In this document: piece after piece, positions 9,404 to 17,770 of the stretch
Numbering within the stretch: position 1 is the stretch's first letter
Layout of the letters: each line of letters starts with the position of its first letter
Assembly (NCBI RefSeq): GCF_021389975.1
Contig: NZ_CP089981.1
Span: 3,993,501-4,057,500 of the forward strand
Direction of reading: 5' to 3'
DNA length: 64,000 nt
From: Fulvivirga ulvae
Lineage (GTDB): Bacteria > Bacteroidota > Bacteroidia > Cytophagales > Cyclobacteriaceae
Notes under the pieces: model-generated
What the model was told of the DNA's origin: nothing
Seen by the model: only the letters and a program-made list of their open reading frames with translations
Database searches by the model: none
Made by a program: the position numbers and the translations under genes

Positions 9404-9434
9404 AGCGGATGGAATTATTTCATTCGCTTTTTTT
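9404..9434 (+). terminator. Intrinsic terminator of glutamine synthetase gene
   Basis: An 11-bp stem with two G-T pairs, AGCGGATGGAA (9404-9414) with TTTCATTCGCT (9418-9428), a 3-nt loop and a run of T residues to 9434. Confidence 0.85.
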
Positions 9435-9466
9435 GTTACTTGCATGGAAATTGCACCTATACATTT

Positions 9467-10051
9467 ATGGAATTGATAAAGGCAATAATAAAAGATAAGT
9501 TGTTCTATGTGGTTTTAGCCGTTATTCTGGTGGTAAGCAGCGCTATGGATTTTAATAGAAATCATAATGCTGACCTTCTGCAGGCATATTATGAACCTGT
9601 TGAAGCTTTAGATACACTGGATACGGAAGAAGATGAAGACAAACACGAGCTTGTAATGACCTTAAGGGATAGCCTGGTGCAGTATGCTCTGGCTTTGCAG
9701 GGGCGTCCTTACAAATATGCGGGCAAAGGGCCTAATGTATTTGATTGCTCAGGCTTCACCTGTTATGTCTATAAAAATTTTAATGTACTGCTTCCCGCAT
9801 CATCATCTCTTCAGTCAAAGTATGGAGTTGAGACAGTTACTGAGGAAGTGAAAAAAGGCGACTTGCTTATATTTAAAAGTCCGACTCCGGGCGTTAATAG
9901 TGTGGGGCATGTGGGCATGGTTGTATCCAATGACGGAGGAAAGATCAACTTCATTCACAGCTCTACAAGACGAGGTGTGGTTATAGACAGTTTGAGCCAC
10001 AAACATTATAAAGCGCGCTATTTGGGCGCTCGCAGGATATTGACTGATTAA
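9467..10051 (+). CDS. NlpC/P60 family cell-wall peptidase
   Basis: About 194 residues from MELIKAIIKDKLFYVV, with an N-terminal hydrophobic anchor or signal and a C-terminal NlpC/P60 domain. The catalytic Cys lies in FDCSGF and His in GHVGMVV, with a further polar residue in the FIHSS strand. These enzymes cleave D-glutamyl-diaminopimelate bonds or related links in peptidoglycan peptides. An upstream in-frame ATG at 9440 lies only six bases after the terminator T-run and adds a non-signal stretch, so 9467 is preferred. Its stop overlaps the stop of the convergent L,D-transpeptidase gene, another cell-wall enzyme. Confidence 0.85.
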   Translation: MELIKAIIKDKLFYVVLAVILVVSSAMDFNRNHNADLLQAYYEPVEALDTLDTEEDEDKHELVMTLRDSLVQYALALQGRPYKYAGKGPNVFDCSGFTCYVYKNFNVLLPASSSLQSKYGVETVTEEVKKGDLLIFKSPTPGVNSVGHVGMVVSNDGGKINFIHSSTRRGVVIDSLSHKHYKARYLGARRILTD

Positions 10052-11793
10052 GCCCCGTTGTGGAGATTGGCAATTATATTTTCCTTGAGCCTTATTTTCT
10101 TTTGATGGACGCGGTCGTGATTGTAAATATCCTCCCTGAAGTTTATCATGCCGCGTTCATCCACCCATGCTGACCAATACACAATGTGGACGGGTATTTC
10201 CTGGTCAAGAACTACACTTTGAGTTTCTTTAAGAGCTAGATACTTATTTATTTTACTTAGATCACAGTCCAACACATATGCGGCCAGTTCGAGTGGTTTT
10301 TCTAACCGTATGCAGCCATGACTAAAGTTTCTTTCTTTTTTGGAAAACAAATAATGAGCAGGCGTATCATGTAAATAAATAAATTGGCTGTTGGGCATCA
10401 TGAATTTTACCCGGCCCAGGGAATTTTCTGGCCCCGGAGCCTCTACGATGCGGAATGTCCAGTTTGTACTGTCTATATCCTCCCAATCCACGTCTTTTTG
10501 CTTTAGTTGCTCTGCATTTTCGGACCAGCCATCATATAACTGTAGATTTCGGCTCGAGAGATAATCCTTCTCTTCTTTAATCCGTGGAAGCATTTCTTCT
10601 ATCGCGATTTCAGTGGGTACAGTCCAATCAGGGTTAAACACCACATACTCCAGCGTATCACTGAATACAGGTGTCTTTTTATAGTTGGTGCCTACTATGA
10701 CCTTCATATTAATTACCGCCTCATTTTTATGCACTACTTTCAGCTCATATGCCGGTATATTGACCAATATATAACGATCACCAAAATCCTGATGAAGCCA
10801 ACGCATTCTTTCCATGTTGGTTTCTATTTTATTTATCCAGTAGGAGAGAGGCTTGTTCAGAAGGTCCAGAGTTTGCGGGTCAATATTGCCGGTTTCTTCC
10901 AGGCCGTTAAACGCCTGAAAACGCTTAACGGCCTCAGTGGTACTTTGGTCATAAACGAGCGAGTCCTTCATGTCCAAATCTATTGCCTTCCAAGCGGTTA
11001 GGCGTTTTTTGGCCTTAATAACTTCAGAACCAACGTCATTAATCTGAAGGGGTTGTCCTACTTCAGGAGCCTTATTATTTAATGATTTGCGGAAATGTAT
11101 GAGATAATTGCGCAACAATGTATATTGCCTATGAGAAGGTGCCAGCTCTTGTAACGACTCCTTAATATCATTTTTTCTTATCGCCTTTGCGAGATGCTCT
11201 GACAAATCTTTTTTGCGTCTTGGAGCAAACCATTCTTCTTTTTCATTAGGGTCTATCCTTCCGGATAGCAGGTGTGAACCGTAAGTGAGATATGAAGCAG
11301 TAAGCAAGAAGTCCAGCTGCGCGATGTCTTTAAACCGTAAGGTATCCTCCTCACGTATTTTCTGTTTAAACTTTTTGTTTTTAATAAGCTTCTTGCGCCA
11401 TTTTTTACGCCGCTCTTTGTGGCTTTCAATATCGTAAATAGAGTTTAGCAGTGTTTCGATTTTTTTTGTATCATAATTTTCAGGTTTTAGGCCATGCTCA
11501 GGTGCTGTATCCAGAGCTTCCAGTAATTCATCTGCTTGTTTTTCAGGCTCATCGAAATTGAGCCAGGCAAGGTTGTATTCACGGTCTTTGTAGAAGTCAT
11601 CGAACTCACCGTGTAGGTAGTTCCTCACATCTTTGTCAGGAAAATAAGCTCTGGCATTGATGGAATCACTTCCAATTTTGATCAATGACCTTATTTTGTC
11701 ATTCTTAATCTCAAATTCTGATTTGTTAGAGCACGAAAATAAAGCGAAGCATATATAAATCAGAGTAAGAATGGTTTGCGCAGGTTTTGTCAT
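10048..11793 (-). CDS. L,D-transpeptidase, YcbB/LdtD-like lipoprotein
   Basis: A 581-residue protein with a lipobox-like signal (CFALFSC, Cys about residue 21), suggesting a periplasmic membrane-anchored enzyme. It has a long N-terminal helical region and a peptidoglycan-binding type 1 domain around residues 255-315 (EAVKRFQAFNGLEETGNIDP). The C-terminal YkuD domain holds the catalytic motif NFSHGCIRLEKP, preceded by the conserved His in YLHDTPA. Members form 3-3 crosslinks or attach proteins to peptidoglycan by Cys-dependent transfer. Length and domain order match E. coli LdtD (YcbB). Single gene, convergent with the NlpC/P60 gene. Confidence 0.88.
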   Translation of the reverse strand: MTKPAQTILTLIYICFALFSCSNKSEFEIKNDKIRSLIKIGSDSINARAYFPDKDVRNYLHGEFDDFYKDREYNLAWLNFDEPEKQADELLEALDTAPEHGLKPENYDTKKIETLLNSIYDIESHKERRKKWRKKLIKNKKFKQKIREEDTLRFKDIAQLDFLLTASYLTYGSHLLSGRIDPNEKEEWFAPRRKKDLSEHLAKAIRKNDIKESLQELAPSHRQYTLLRNYLIHFRKSLNNKAPEVGQPLQINDVGSEVIKAKKRLTAWKAIDLDMKDSLVYDQSTTEAVKRFQAFNGLEETGNIDPQTLDLLNKPLSYWINKIETNMERMRWLHQDFGDRYILVNIPAYELKVVHKNEAVINMKVIVGTNYKKTPVFSDTLEYVVFNPDWTVPTEIAIEEMLPRIKEEKDYLSSRNLQLYDGWSENAEQLKQKDVDWEDIDSTNWTFRIVEAPGPENSLGRVKFMMPNSQFIYLHDTPAHYLFSKKERNFSHGCIRLEKPLELAAYVLDCDLSKINKYLALKETQSVVLDQEIPVHIVYWSAWVDERGMINFREDIYNHDRVHQKKIRLKENIIANLHNGA

Positions 11794-12039
11794 TTTTAGT
11801 TTTTAACTAAAAAATTGCAAAAGCAATACCATAAAACAGGCTCAGTTGGCTTTGCCCTGGGGGTATGAAATAGACTGTACTAAATAAATGTTTTACGAAC
11901 TGCGGCGCGCAGCTAAACTTAAATATTAAGTAAGTCTGGTAAATTTAATAGTCAAGCACATGGCAACATATTAATTACCTGATGTGTTATGAAGCAATAT
12001 TGAACAATGACAGGCCTCGAAACCTCCTAAACGTATGAT

Positions 12040-13698
12040 CTATTGTTTTCCTAGAATTTGTTTATACCTCTCAGGTTGGTTAAGAACTTTAATGGCCGCC
12101 AGGATGTCTTCATCGCTATCAAATGTTGATTCCACCGAGCCCTTTTCAAGATAATACCTTGAAGTGATTTCATCCTCAAGCATGGTTACAATTTGGCTTT
12201 TAAAGTCTGTCAGGTCATTTTTTTTGCTGTTTTCCAATGTGGTTTTTACATCAGACAACCTTTCTTTGATATCCTCATAGTACTTTTCTTTTTTTGCGTT
12301 TTTGGTTAGTTCTTCAAGCTTTTTCTCAACCTGAGTAGTGTAGCTATAATCTTTATCTGACAGCCAGTCTGTAAAAGCCTGGTATTCCTGCTCAGACAGC
12401 TTGAAATTCTTAGCTTCTGTAATGGACTGATGATCAAAATGATACTTGGTGGCATAGTCAAAAATGTAACCTTTGATAAACAGAGACTGCGCAATCGGAG
12501 ACAATGACTCTTTCTCAATGGTGATATCAGGATCTATACCACCTCCGTCCATAACGGTCCTTCCATTGGTGGTTTTAAATTCCATTTTTATGGAATCAGG
12601 AACGGCACCAACACTGCCATCTTCGTTTCTGAATGAATAGTCAAGGGCCTGTATACACCTGCCACTAGGTGTATAGTATTTAGCGGTGGTCACTTTCAAC
12701 TGTGAGTTATAAGAAAGAGGTCTGGTGATCTGAACAAGTCCTTTTCCAAAAGATTTCTGGCCGATAATCACTCCCCGGTCATAGTCCTGGATGGTGCCTG
12801 CCACAATCTCCGAAGCAGAGGCGCTTCCACTATTAATCAGTACCACCAACGGTATCTCCTCATCTACAGGATTGTTTAGGGTTTTGTAAGAGGCATTATT
12901 TTCTGTAAGCTTGCCTTTGGTTGAGACTACTTCCTGTCCTTTAGGTAAGAACACATTGGTAATATTAACGGCTTCGATCAACAGACCCCCAGGGTTACCC
13001 CTTACATCCAGAATAATCTTTTTTGCTCCTTTATCTTTTAGTTCATCAACGGCATTTCTTACTTCCTTGCCCGCCTGCATGGTAAATTCGGTAAGCTTAA
13101 CGTATCCGATATCGGTTGAGACCATACCATAATAAGGAACGTTGCTGATCTTCACTTTTTCCCGCTTAAAGTCCAGCGTAATTGGTGCAGTGCTGCCATA
13201 TCTCAAAACGGTTAAAGACACAGGAGTATTAGCCTGTCCTTTCATCAGGTCGCTTGTTTCTTCTCTTGACAGCTCCCTGACATCAATATCATTAATTTTA
13301 ATTACTTCATCACCTATTCTTAATCCGTTCTTTTCAGCGGAGTAACCCTCCATAAGCATTACCACTTTTATTTTTCCGTTTAACCGGCTGGTAATAGCGC
13401 CTATACCGCCATACTGCCCGGTACTTTGCGTTCTGAAATCCTCTATGTCGTCTTCCGGAATATAATTTGTATATGGGTCAAGAGAAGCCAACATGGCATC
13501 TATGCCGGTTTTTATTACCTTGTTAGGATTAACTTCATCCACGTAAAGCGCATTTACTTCCTTAAACAGGGTAGCGAAAATGTCCAGATTTTTAGCTATT
13601 TCAAAGTAGCGGTCGCTGGGGTTGGAAAATGACAGAGCGACAAGAATTATCAAAGTTCCGGCGCTCCATATTTTTAGTTTTCTGTTTCGGAGGGTCAT
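12040..13698 (-). CDS. S41 family C-terminal processing peptidase
   Basis: A 552-residue protein with an N-terminal membrane anchor or signal (IWSAGTLIILVALSF). A PDZ domain lies near residues 85-170 (IGDEVIKINDIDVRELSREE). The S41 catalytic domain has Ser in NSGSASASE and Lys in GQKSFGKGLVQ, the Ser-Lys dyad of tail-specific proteases, and ends in a helical tail of about 130 residues. These periplasmic peptidases trim or degrade proteins from exposed C-termini. The gene has its own promoter region between 13699 and the hairpin at 13863. Confidence 0.9.
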   Translation of the reverse strand: MTLRNRKLKIWSAGTLIILVALSFSNPSDRYFEIAKNLDIFATLFKEVNALYVDEVNPNKVIKTGIDAMLASLDPYTNYIPEDDIEDFRTQSTGQYGGIGAITSRLNGKIKVVMLMEGYSAEKNGLRIGDEVIKINDIDVRELSREETSDLMKGQANTPVSLTVLRYGSTAPITLDFKREKVKISNVPYYGMVSTDIGYVKLTEFTMQAGKEVRNAVDELKDKGAKKIILDVRGNPGGLLIEAVNITNVFLPKGQEVVSTKGKLTENNASYKTLNNPVDEEIPLVVLINSGSASASEIVAGTIQDYDRGVIIGQKSFGKGLVQITRPLSYNSQLKVTTAKYYTPSGRCIQALDYSFRNEDGSVGAVPDSIKMEFKTTNGRTVMDGGGIDPDITIEKESLSPIAQSLFIKGYIFDYATKYHFDHQSITEAKNFKLSEQEYQAFTDWLSDKDYSYTTQVEKKLEELTKNAKKEKYYEDIKERLSDVKTTLENSKKNDLTDFKSQIVTMLEDEITSRYYLEKGSVESTFDSDEDILAAIKVLNQPERYKQILGKQ

Positions 13699-13855
13699 AT
13701 TATTGAATTCAGATTGTACTTATAAAGTAACACCTTTAGAAGGTCTAAATGTTCAAATTAACGAATCATTTGATTATAAAGTTGTTATCAGGCTGCAGGA
13801 AGGTGAAACAACAGGGCCTGCGCATAAGATTGAGCACATACAGGGAGAGTCACGG

Positions 13856-13892
13856 AAAAAGAGAGGCCGTTTAAAGTTATTTAAACGGCCTC
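13856..13892 (-). terminator. Terminator of the SulP/carbonic anhydrase operon
   Basis: Perfect 13-base arms GAGGCCGTTTAAA (13863-13875) and TTTAAACGGCCTC (13880-13892) with a 4-nt loop. Read on the minus strand the stem is followed by TCTTTTTCC, 23 bases after the carbonic anhydrase stop. Confidence 0.85.
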
Positions 13893-13915
13893 AGCAATAC
13901 TGGATTGAATAATTT

Positions 13916-14566
13916 TTAAGAATTTACCAATTGTTTGAAGTCATACCGGTAAATCTCCTCCAGGTCTTCAACACCTTTGATGGTAACTCCCAGTTCCTTT
14001 ATTGTTCCGGAATCAAGGCCATATACCCACGCATGAACATGAAGGTCACGTTCGAGCCATGCATCCTGTACAAATGATGTGCGTGCCAGGTTAGAAGCTT
14101 GTTCTATCACATTGAACTCCACCAGTTTGTTCGCCCTTTCGGTATCATCTTCAATGGCATCCAATATTTTAGAATGTTTTTGGTAAACATCTTTTATATT
14201 TCTTAACCAGTTACTCACCAGACCTGCGTTGGTTTTAGACATGGCAGTAAGTACACCACCGCAACCATAATGGCCACATACTATAATATGCTTAACTTTT
14301 AGGACCTGTACCGCATATTGAAGTACGCTAAGAAAGTTCAGGTCAGTATGAACAACCATGTTGGCAACATTTCTGTGCACAAATATTTCACCCGACTCCG
14401 TGCCGGTGATTTCGTTGGCAGGAACCCGACTATCAGAGCACCCGATCCATAAGAATTCAGGACTTTGTCCTTTAGCCAGATTTTTAAAATAAGTAGGGTC
14501 CAGGTTTAGTTTTTCCTCAACCCATTTCTTGTTACCTTCTATAAGCCTGTTGTATGATTTTTCCAT
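13916..14566 (-). CDS. can: Beta-class carbonic anhydrase
   Basis: A 216-residue cytoplasmic zinc enzyme that interconverts CO2 and bicarbonate. The ligands are visible: Cys and Asp in WIGCSDSRVP, then His and Cys in VCGHYGCGGV. HRNVAN between them is also family-typical. The ATG lies 28 bases inside the end of the upstream SulP gene, so the two are translationally coupled. This pairing is known for SulP-type bicarbonate transporters, where the anhydrase equilibrates the imported ion. Confidence 0.93.
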   Translation of the reverse strand: MEKSYNRLIEGNKKWVEEKLNLDPTYFKNLAKGQSPEFLWIGCSDSRVPANEITGTESGEIFVHRNVANMVVHTDLNFLSVLQYAVQVLKVKHIIVCGHYGCGGVLTAMSKTNAGLVSNWLRNIKDVYQKHSKILDAIEDDTERANKLVEFNVIEQASNLARTSFVQDAWLERDLHVHAWVYGLDSGTIKELGVTIKGVEDLEEIYRYDFKQLVNS

Positions 14567-16101
14567 TGTCCTATATTCTTTATTGTTAATTTAATGTTTT
14601 TATGTTTAGCAGTTTCTAAGAAATTCTGAATTACTTCTTTTACATCATGATCAATGTTTTTAGAGTGTGTTCCGTCAATCACTACTTCTGAATCTTCAGG
14701 AATATCCCTTAGTGTCAATAACATGCTGCCCTTGTTTAGGAAGGTCATTTCCTCGGCCAGGCGGATATTAATTTTTTGGCCTTTGCCGTTGTCTTCACTA
14801 TTGTAATGAAATGCTGTTCTGTAGTTATTCCTGAGAATATAAAATATGGAGAATACCATACCTATTCCTATACCTCTCAGCAGGTCGGTAAACAGAATGG
14901 CCAGTACCGTAATTACAAACGGAACGAATTGATCCCATCCCAGTGAATACATGCTTTTGAATAAAGATATTCTGGCAAGTTTATAACCAACTACCAGTAA
15001 TATGGCTGCCAGTGATGCCAGAGGTATCATATTCAGGATGTTTGGTATAAAAATTACTGTAATGAATAACAAAACACCATGAATAATGGCTGATAATTTC
15101 GTTTTGGAACCTGAATCTATGTTAGCTGAACTTCTGACAATAACAGAGGTCATAGGTAGACCACCTATCAGACCACTAAGTATATTTCCAACACCTTGTG
15201 CTTTTAACTCCCTGTTTGTAGAAGTTATCCTTTTCTGAGGGTCCAGTTTATCCGTTGCTTCAATACAAAGCAGTGTCTCAATACTCGCCACAATAGCTAT
15301 GGTAAGAGCTACTATATACACTTGAGGGTTTGTGATTATTGAAAGGTCAGGAGTAGTGAAAAGCCCCAGAAATTCGGAAAATCCGGAAGCTACTGGTAGT
15401 CGAACCATATGGTCTTGGGCCAACGCCAGGTCAGGTGCCGCGACAGCGTAAATTTGATTAAGAACTATGCCGAGCACAACAGCGATCAGTCCACCAGGGA
15501 TGATCCTGAAAAATGTAATTTTCTTGAGCTTCGGTCTGTCCCATATAATTAAAACAGCTAATGCCAGCACACTTATTATGATAGCACCGGGCTGGAGGGC
15601 ACCTACGGCATTTATAAGTTCTGAAAACGTGTTCTCTCCATCAGCCTGCATAAAGGCATCATCTCCCTCGAAATCGGCATCATACCCAAGTGCATGAGGT
15701 ATTTGTTTCAGTATAAGTATCAGACCTATAGCTGCCAGCATACCTTTTATTACTGATGAAGGAAAATAATGACTTACTATACCTGCTTTCAAGAAGCCTA
15801 ACAATAATTGTATGACTCCTGCCAATACAACAGCAACCAAAAATGCCTGGAACGATCCCAGGGACTCGATTGCTGCGAGTACTATAACGGTAAGACCGGC
15901 TGCCGGGCCTGAAACACTAACATTAGAACCACTTAAGGCTCCTACTATTATACCTCCAACTATACCTGTAATTAACCCTGAAAATAATGGTGCTCCCGAA
16001 GCAAGAGCAATACCCAAACATAGAGGTAATGCTACCAGAAATACCACCAGCCCAGCCGGAAAGTCACTTTTCGGATGTGAAAAAATACTTTTTTTTGTCA
16101 T
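14539..16101 (-). CDS. SulP/SLC26 family anion transporter, probably bicarbonate
   Basis: A 520-residue inner-membrane protein with about 12 hydrophobic segments. The N-terminal SulP signature region reads LVVFLVALPLCLGIALASGA, followed by SGSNVSVSGPAAGLTV. A shortened STAS-like cytoplasmic tail occupies about the last 75 residues (SEVVIDGTHSKNIDHDVKEV). SulP proteins exchange or symport sulfate, bicarbonate or other anions. Overlap with a carbonic anhydrase gene points to bicarbonate, but this is inference from context. A separate short gene lies 147 bases upstream on the same strand. Confidence 0.88.
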   Translation of the reverse strand: MTKKSIFSHPKSDFPAGLVVFLVALPLCLGIALASGAPLFSGLITGIVGGIIVGALSGSNVSVSGPAAGLTVIVLAAIESLGSFQAFLVAVVLAGVIQLLLGFLKAGIVSHYFPSSVIKGMLAAIGLILILKQIPHALGYDADFEGDDAFMQADGENTFSELINAVGALQPGAIIISVLALAVLIIWDRPKLKKITFFRIIPGGLIAVVLGIVLNQIYAVAAPDLALAQDHMVRLPVASGFSEFLGLFTTPDLSIITNPQVYIVALTIAIVASIETLLCIEATDKLDPQKRITSTNRELKAQGVGNILSGLIGGLPMTSVIVRSSANIDSGSKTKLSAIIHGVLLFITVIFIPNILNMIPLASLAAILLVVGYKLARISLFKSMYSLGWDQFVPFVITVLAILFTDLLRGIGIGMVFSIFYILRNNYRTAFHYNSEDNGKGQKINIRLAEEMTFLNKGSMLLTLRDIPEDSEVVIDGTHSKNIDHDVKEVIQNFLETAKHKNIKLTIKNIGQWKNHTTGL

Positions 16102-16248
16102 TTTGATCTATTCAATAAATATATAATACATCTGTCCTCATAATGTTTAAATTATGAAGTCAGAATTAACATTACTTCATGTTGAAGCATGGATTTTTTG
16201 TATTCAGCTAAGCTGAAGAAAAGAAATACTTAAGAAAAAGGGAATAGA

Positions 16249-16626
16249 TCAGGACTGAGGCGGTGGGGTAATTACCTCGGTAATATGATTGGTGAAAATG
16301 ATAGATTTATACAAGCAACGACTGTTGTAAAGTATATCCGGAATAAATGAATTTGAATGTATAAACTCTTTTTCTTCTAAAAAGTGTTTTTCCTCTTCTT
16401 CAAAACCCAGTGTTCCTCCCGGTATCTGAGTTTCCGGTATAACATCAGAATTAGTGAGTACCATTTCGGCAATCAGTTCAACAACAGTTTCAATTTCGTT
16501 GATGTACTTATAACCGGGACCGCTCTTGCCTATGAGGTTATCGCTGACATTCATGCTTATGTTAAGCACCTGCGCAGCAATAAAAAGTGACAGTAGCTGA
16601 AATACTATGGTCGTTCTGATGTTCAT
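16249..16626 (-). CDS. Small exported protein of unknown function
   Basis: 125 residues with an N-terminal signal-like segment (TTIVFQLLSLFIAAQVLNIS), an acidic middle (GFEEEEKHFLEEKEFIHS) and a proline-rich end (ITPPPQS). I do not recognise a family. It is on the same strand as the SulP/carbonic anhydrase pair, but a 147-base gap separates them and co-transcription is uncertain. Residues 30-60 (NVSDNLIGKSGPGYKYINEI) look globular rather than random, which favours a real gene. Confidence 0.55.
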   Translation of the reverse strand: MNIRTTIVFQLLSLFIAAQVLNISMNVSDNLIGKSGPGYKYINEIETVVELIAEMVLTNSDVIPETQIPGGTLGFEEEEKHFLEEKEFIHSNSFIPDILYNSRCLYKSIIFTNHITEVITPPPQS

Positions 16627-16874
16627 TGATGAGATTTACGAATCTCTACTGATTCTGGTTCTACAAAACTCACAAAAATTATCGAAAAATTCGAATTCAG
16701 AAATTTAATTTTCACTTTTTTCTTGATAGACGGTCTTTGAAGTTGTCTTTCGGGACGATGATTCAGAAGCCTCAGTTTCAATGTAGAAAGTCAGTAATTC
16801 AGGCCCGGTATTTTATAAATTCCATGTATTATTGACGCTGCAATGTGAAGTCAGGGTCTGCTGCATTTAAAAAT

Positions 16875-17675
16875 ATGAGTGAATTTTTTGGATATTTATC
16901 CGCAATAGTTATAGGTTTTACATTAGGGCTAATCGGGGGTGGCGGTTCTATTTTAACAGTCCCCGCGCTTGTTTATATAATAGGGGTGAGCCCTGTACTG
17001 TCTACTTCTTATTCTCTTTTTGTAGTTGGCGTGTCTGCCCTGGTCGGATCTTTAAACTACATGAGGAAGGGGCTGGTGAGTTATCAAACGGCGGTGGTTT
17101 TTGCCATACCATCTTTTTTGGCGGTCTATACAACACGAAAATTTGTAGTACCGGCAGTACCTGATGTTATTTTTTCGTCAGAGCGTATTATTGTGAGTAA
17201 GGACCTCGCTATAATGGTGCTTTTTGCACTGATCATGCTCATGGCCTCCATCTCCATGATTATGTCAGGAAGAAAAGAACTACCTAAGGAAATGGCCGGT
17301 CAGGAGCCTGTTTTTAATTATCCCTTGATACTGCTTGAGGGTGCTTTGGTGGGCGCTCTTACAGGTTTAGTGGGCGCTGGTGGTGGCTTTCTGATCATTC
17401 CGGCGCTTGTATTAATGGCAAAATTACCCATGAAGCTGGCCGTGGGTACATCTTTGCTGATCATAGCTGCAAAATCATTGATAGGGTTTGTCGGGGATAT
17501 TGAAGAGCAGCCTATCGAGTGGAGTTTTATTATTCCATTTACAGCAATAGCGGTTGCCGGAATATTTATCGGTTCTTATGTTTCAAGATATGTTGCAAAT
17601 GAAAGGCTTAAGTCCTGGTTTGGCTGGTTTGTGCTGTTCATGTCCTTTTATATTCTTTTTAAGGAGGTATTTTAA
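16875..17675 (+). CDS. TauE/SafE family sulfite/anion exporter-like permease
   Basis: About 266 residues from MSEFFGYLSAIVIGF; an earlier ATG at 16845 would add a polar stretch. It is a hydrophobic protein with the family's internal duplication: GFTLGLIGGGGSILTVPAL near the N-terminus and LTGLVGAGGGFLIIPALVLM about residue 170. Eight or so membrane segments are expected. Family members move sulfite, sulfonates or related anions across the inner membrane, but the substrate is not defined by sequence alone. The gene stands alone, divergent from the small exported protein at 16249-16626. Confidence 0.85.
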   Translation: MSEFFGYLSAIVIGFTLGLIGGGGSILTVPALVYIIGVSPVLSTSYSLFVVGVSALVGSLNYMRKGLVSYQTAVVFAIPSFLAVYTTRKFVVPAVPDVIFSSERIIVSKDLAIMVLFALIMLMASISMIMSGRKELPKEMAGQEPVFNYPLILLEGALVGALTGLVGAGGGFLIIPALVLMAKLPMKLAVGTSLLIIAAKSLIGFVGDIEEQPIEWSFIIPFTAIAVAGIFIGSYVSRYVANERLKSWFGWFVLFMSFYILFKEVF

Positions 17676-17702
17676 GATGCAGGGATACCTGCTGTGGCAT
17701 GT

Positions 17703-17739
17703 AAAAAAATAGGGCTTCCGGTATTACCTCAGAAGCCCT
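17703..17739 (-). terminator. Terminator after the LRR operon
   Basis: Arms AGGGCTTC (17711-17718) and GAAGCCCT (17732-17739) with a smaller GGT/ACC pair inside. On the minus strand a run of seven T residues follows (17709-17703). It lies 31 bases beyond the LRR gene stop. Confidence 0.8.
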
Positions 17740-17770
17740 CAGGACATTGTAGTCAACTTTTTATACCACT

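Noticed and set aside
13622..13912. A 96-codon plus-strand reading frame between the processing protease and carbonic anhydrase genes
   Set aside because: It overlaps the protease start on the other strand, and its end runs through a perfect 13-base terminator hairpin of the SulP/carbonic anhydrase operon. The translated sequence has no recognisable domain.
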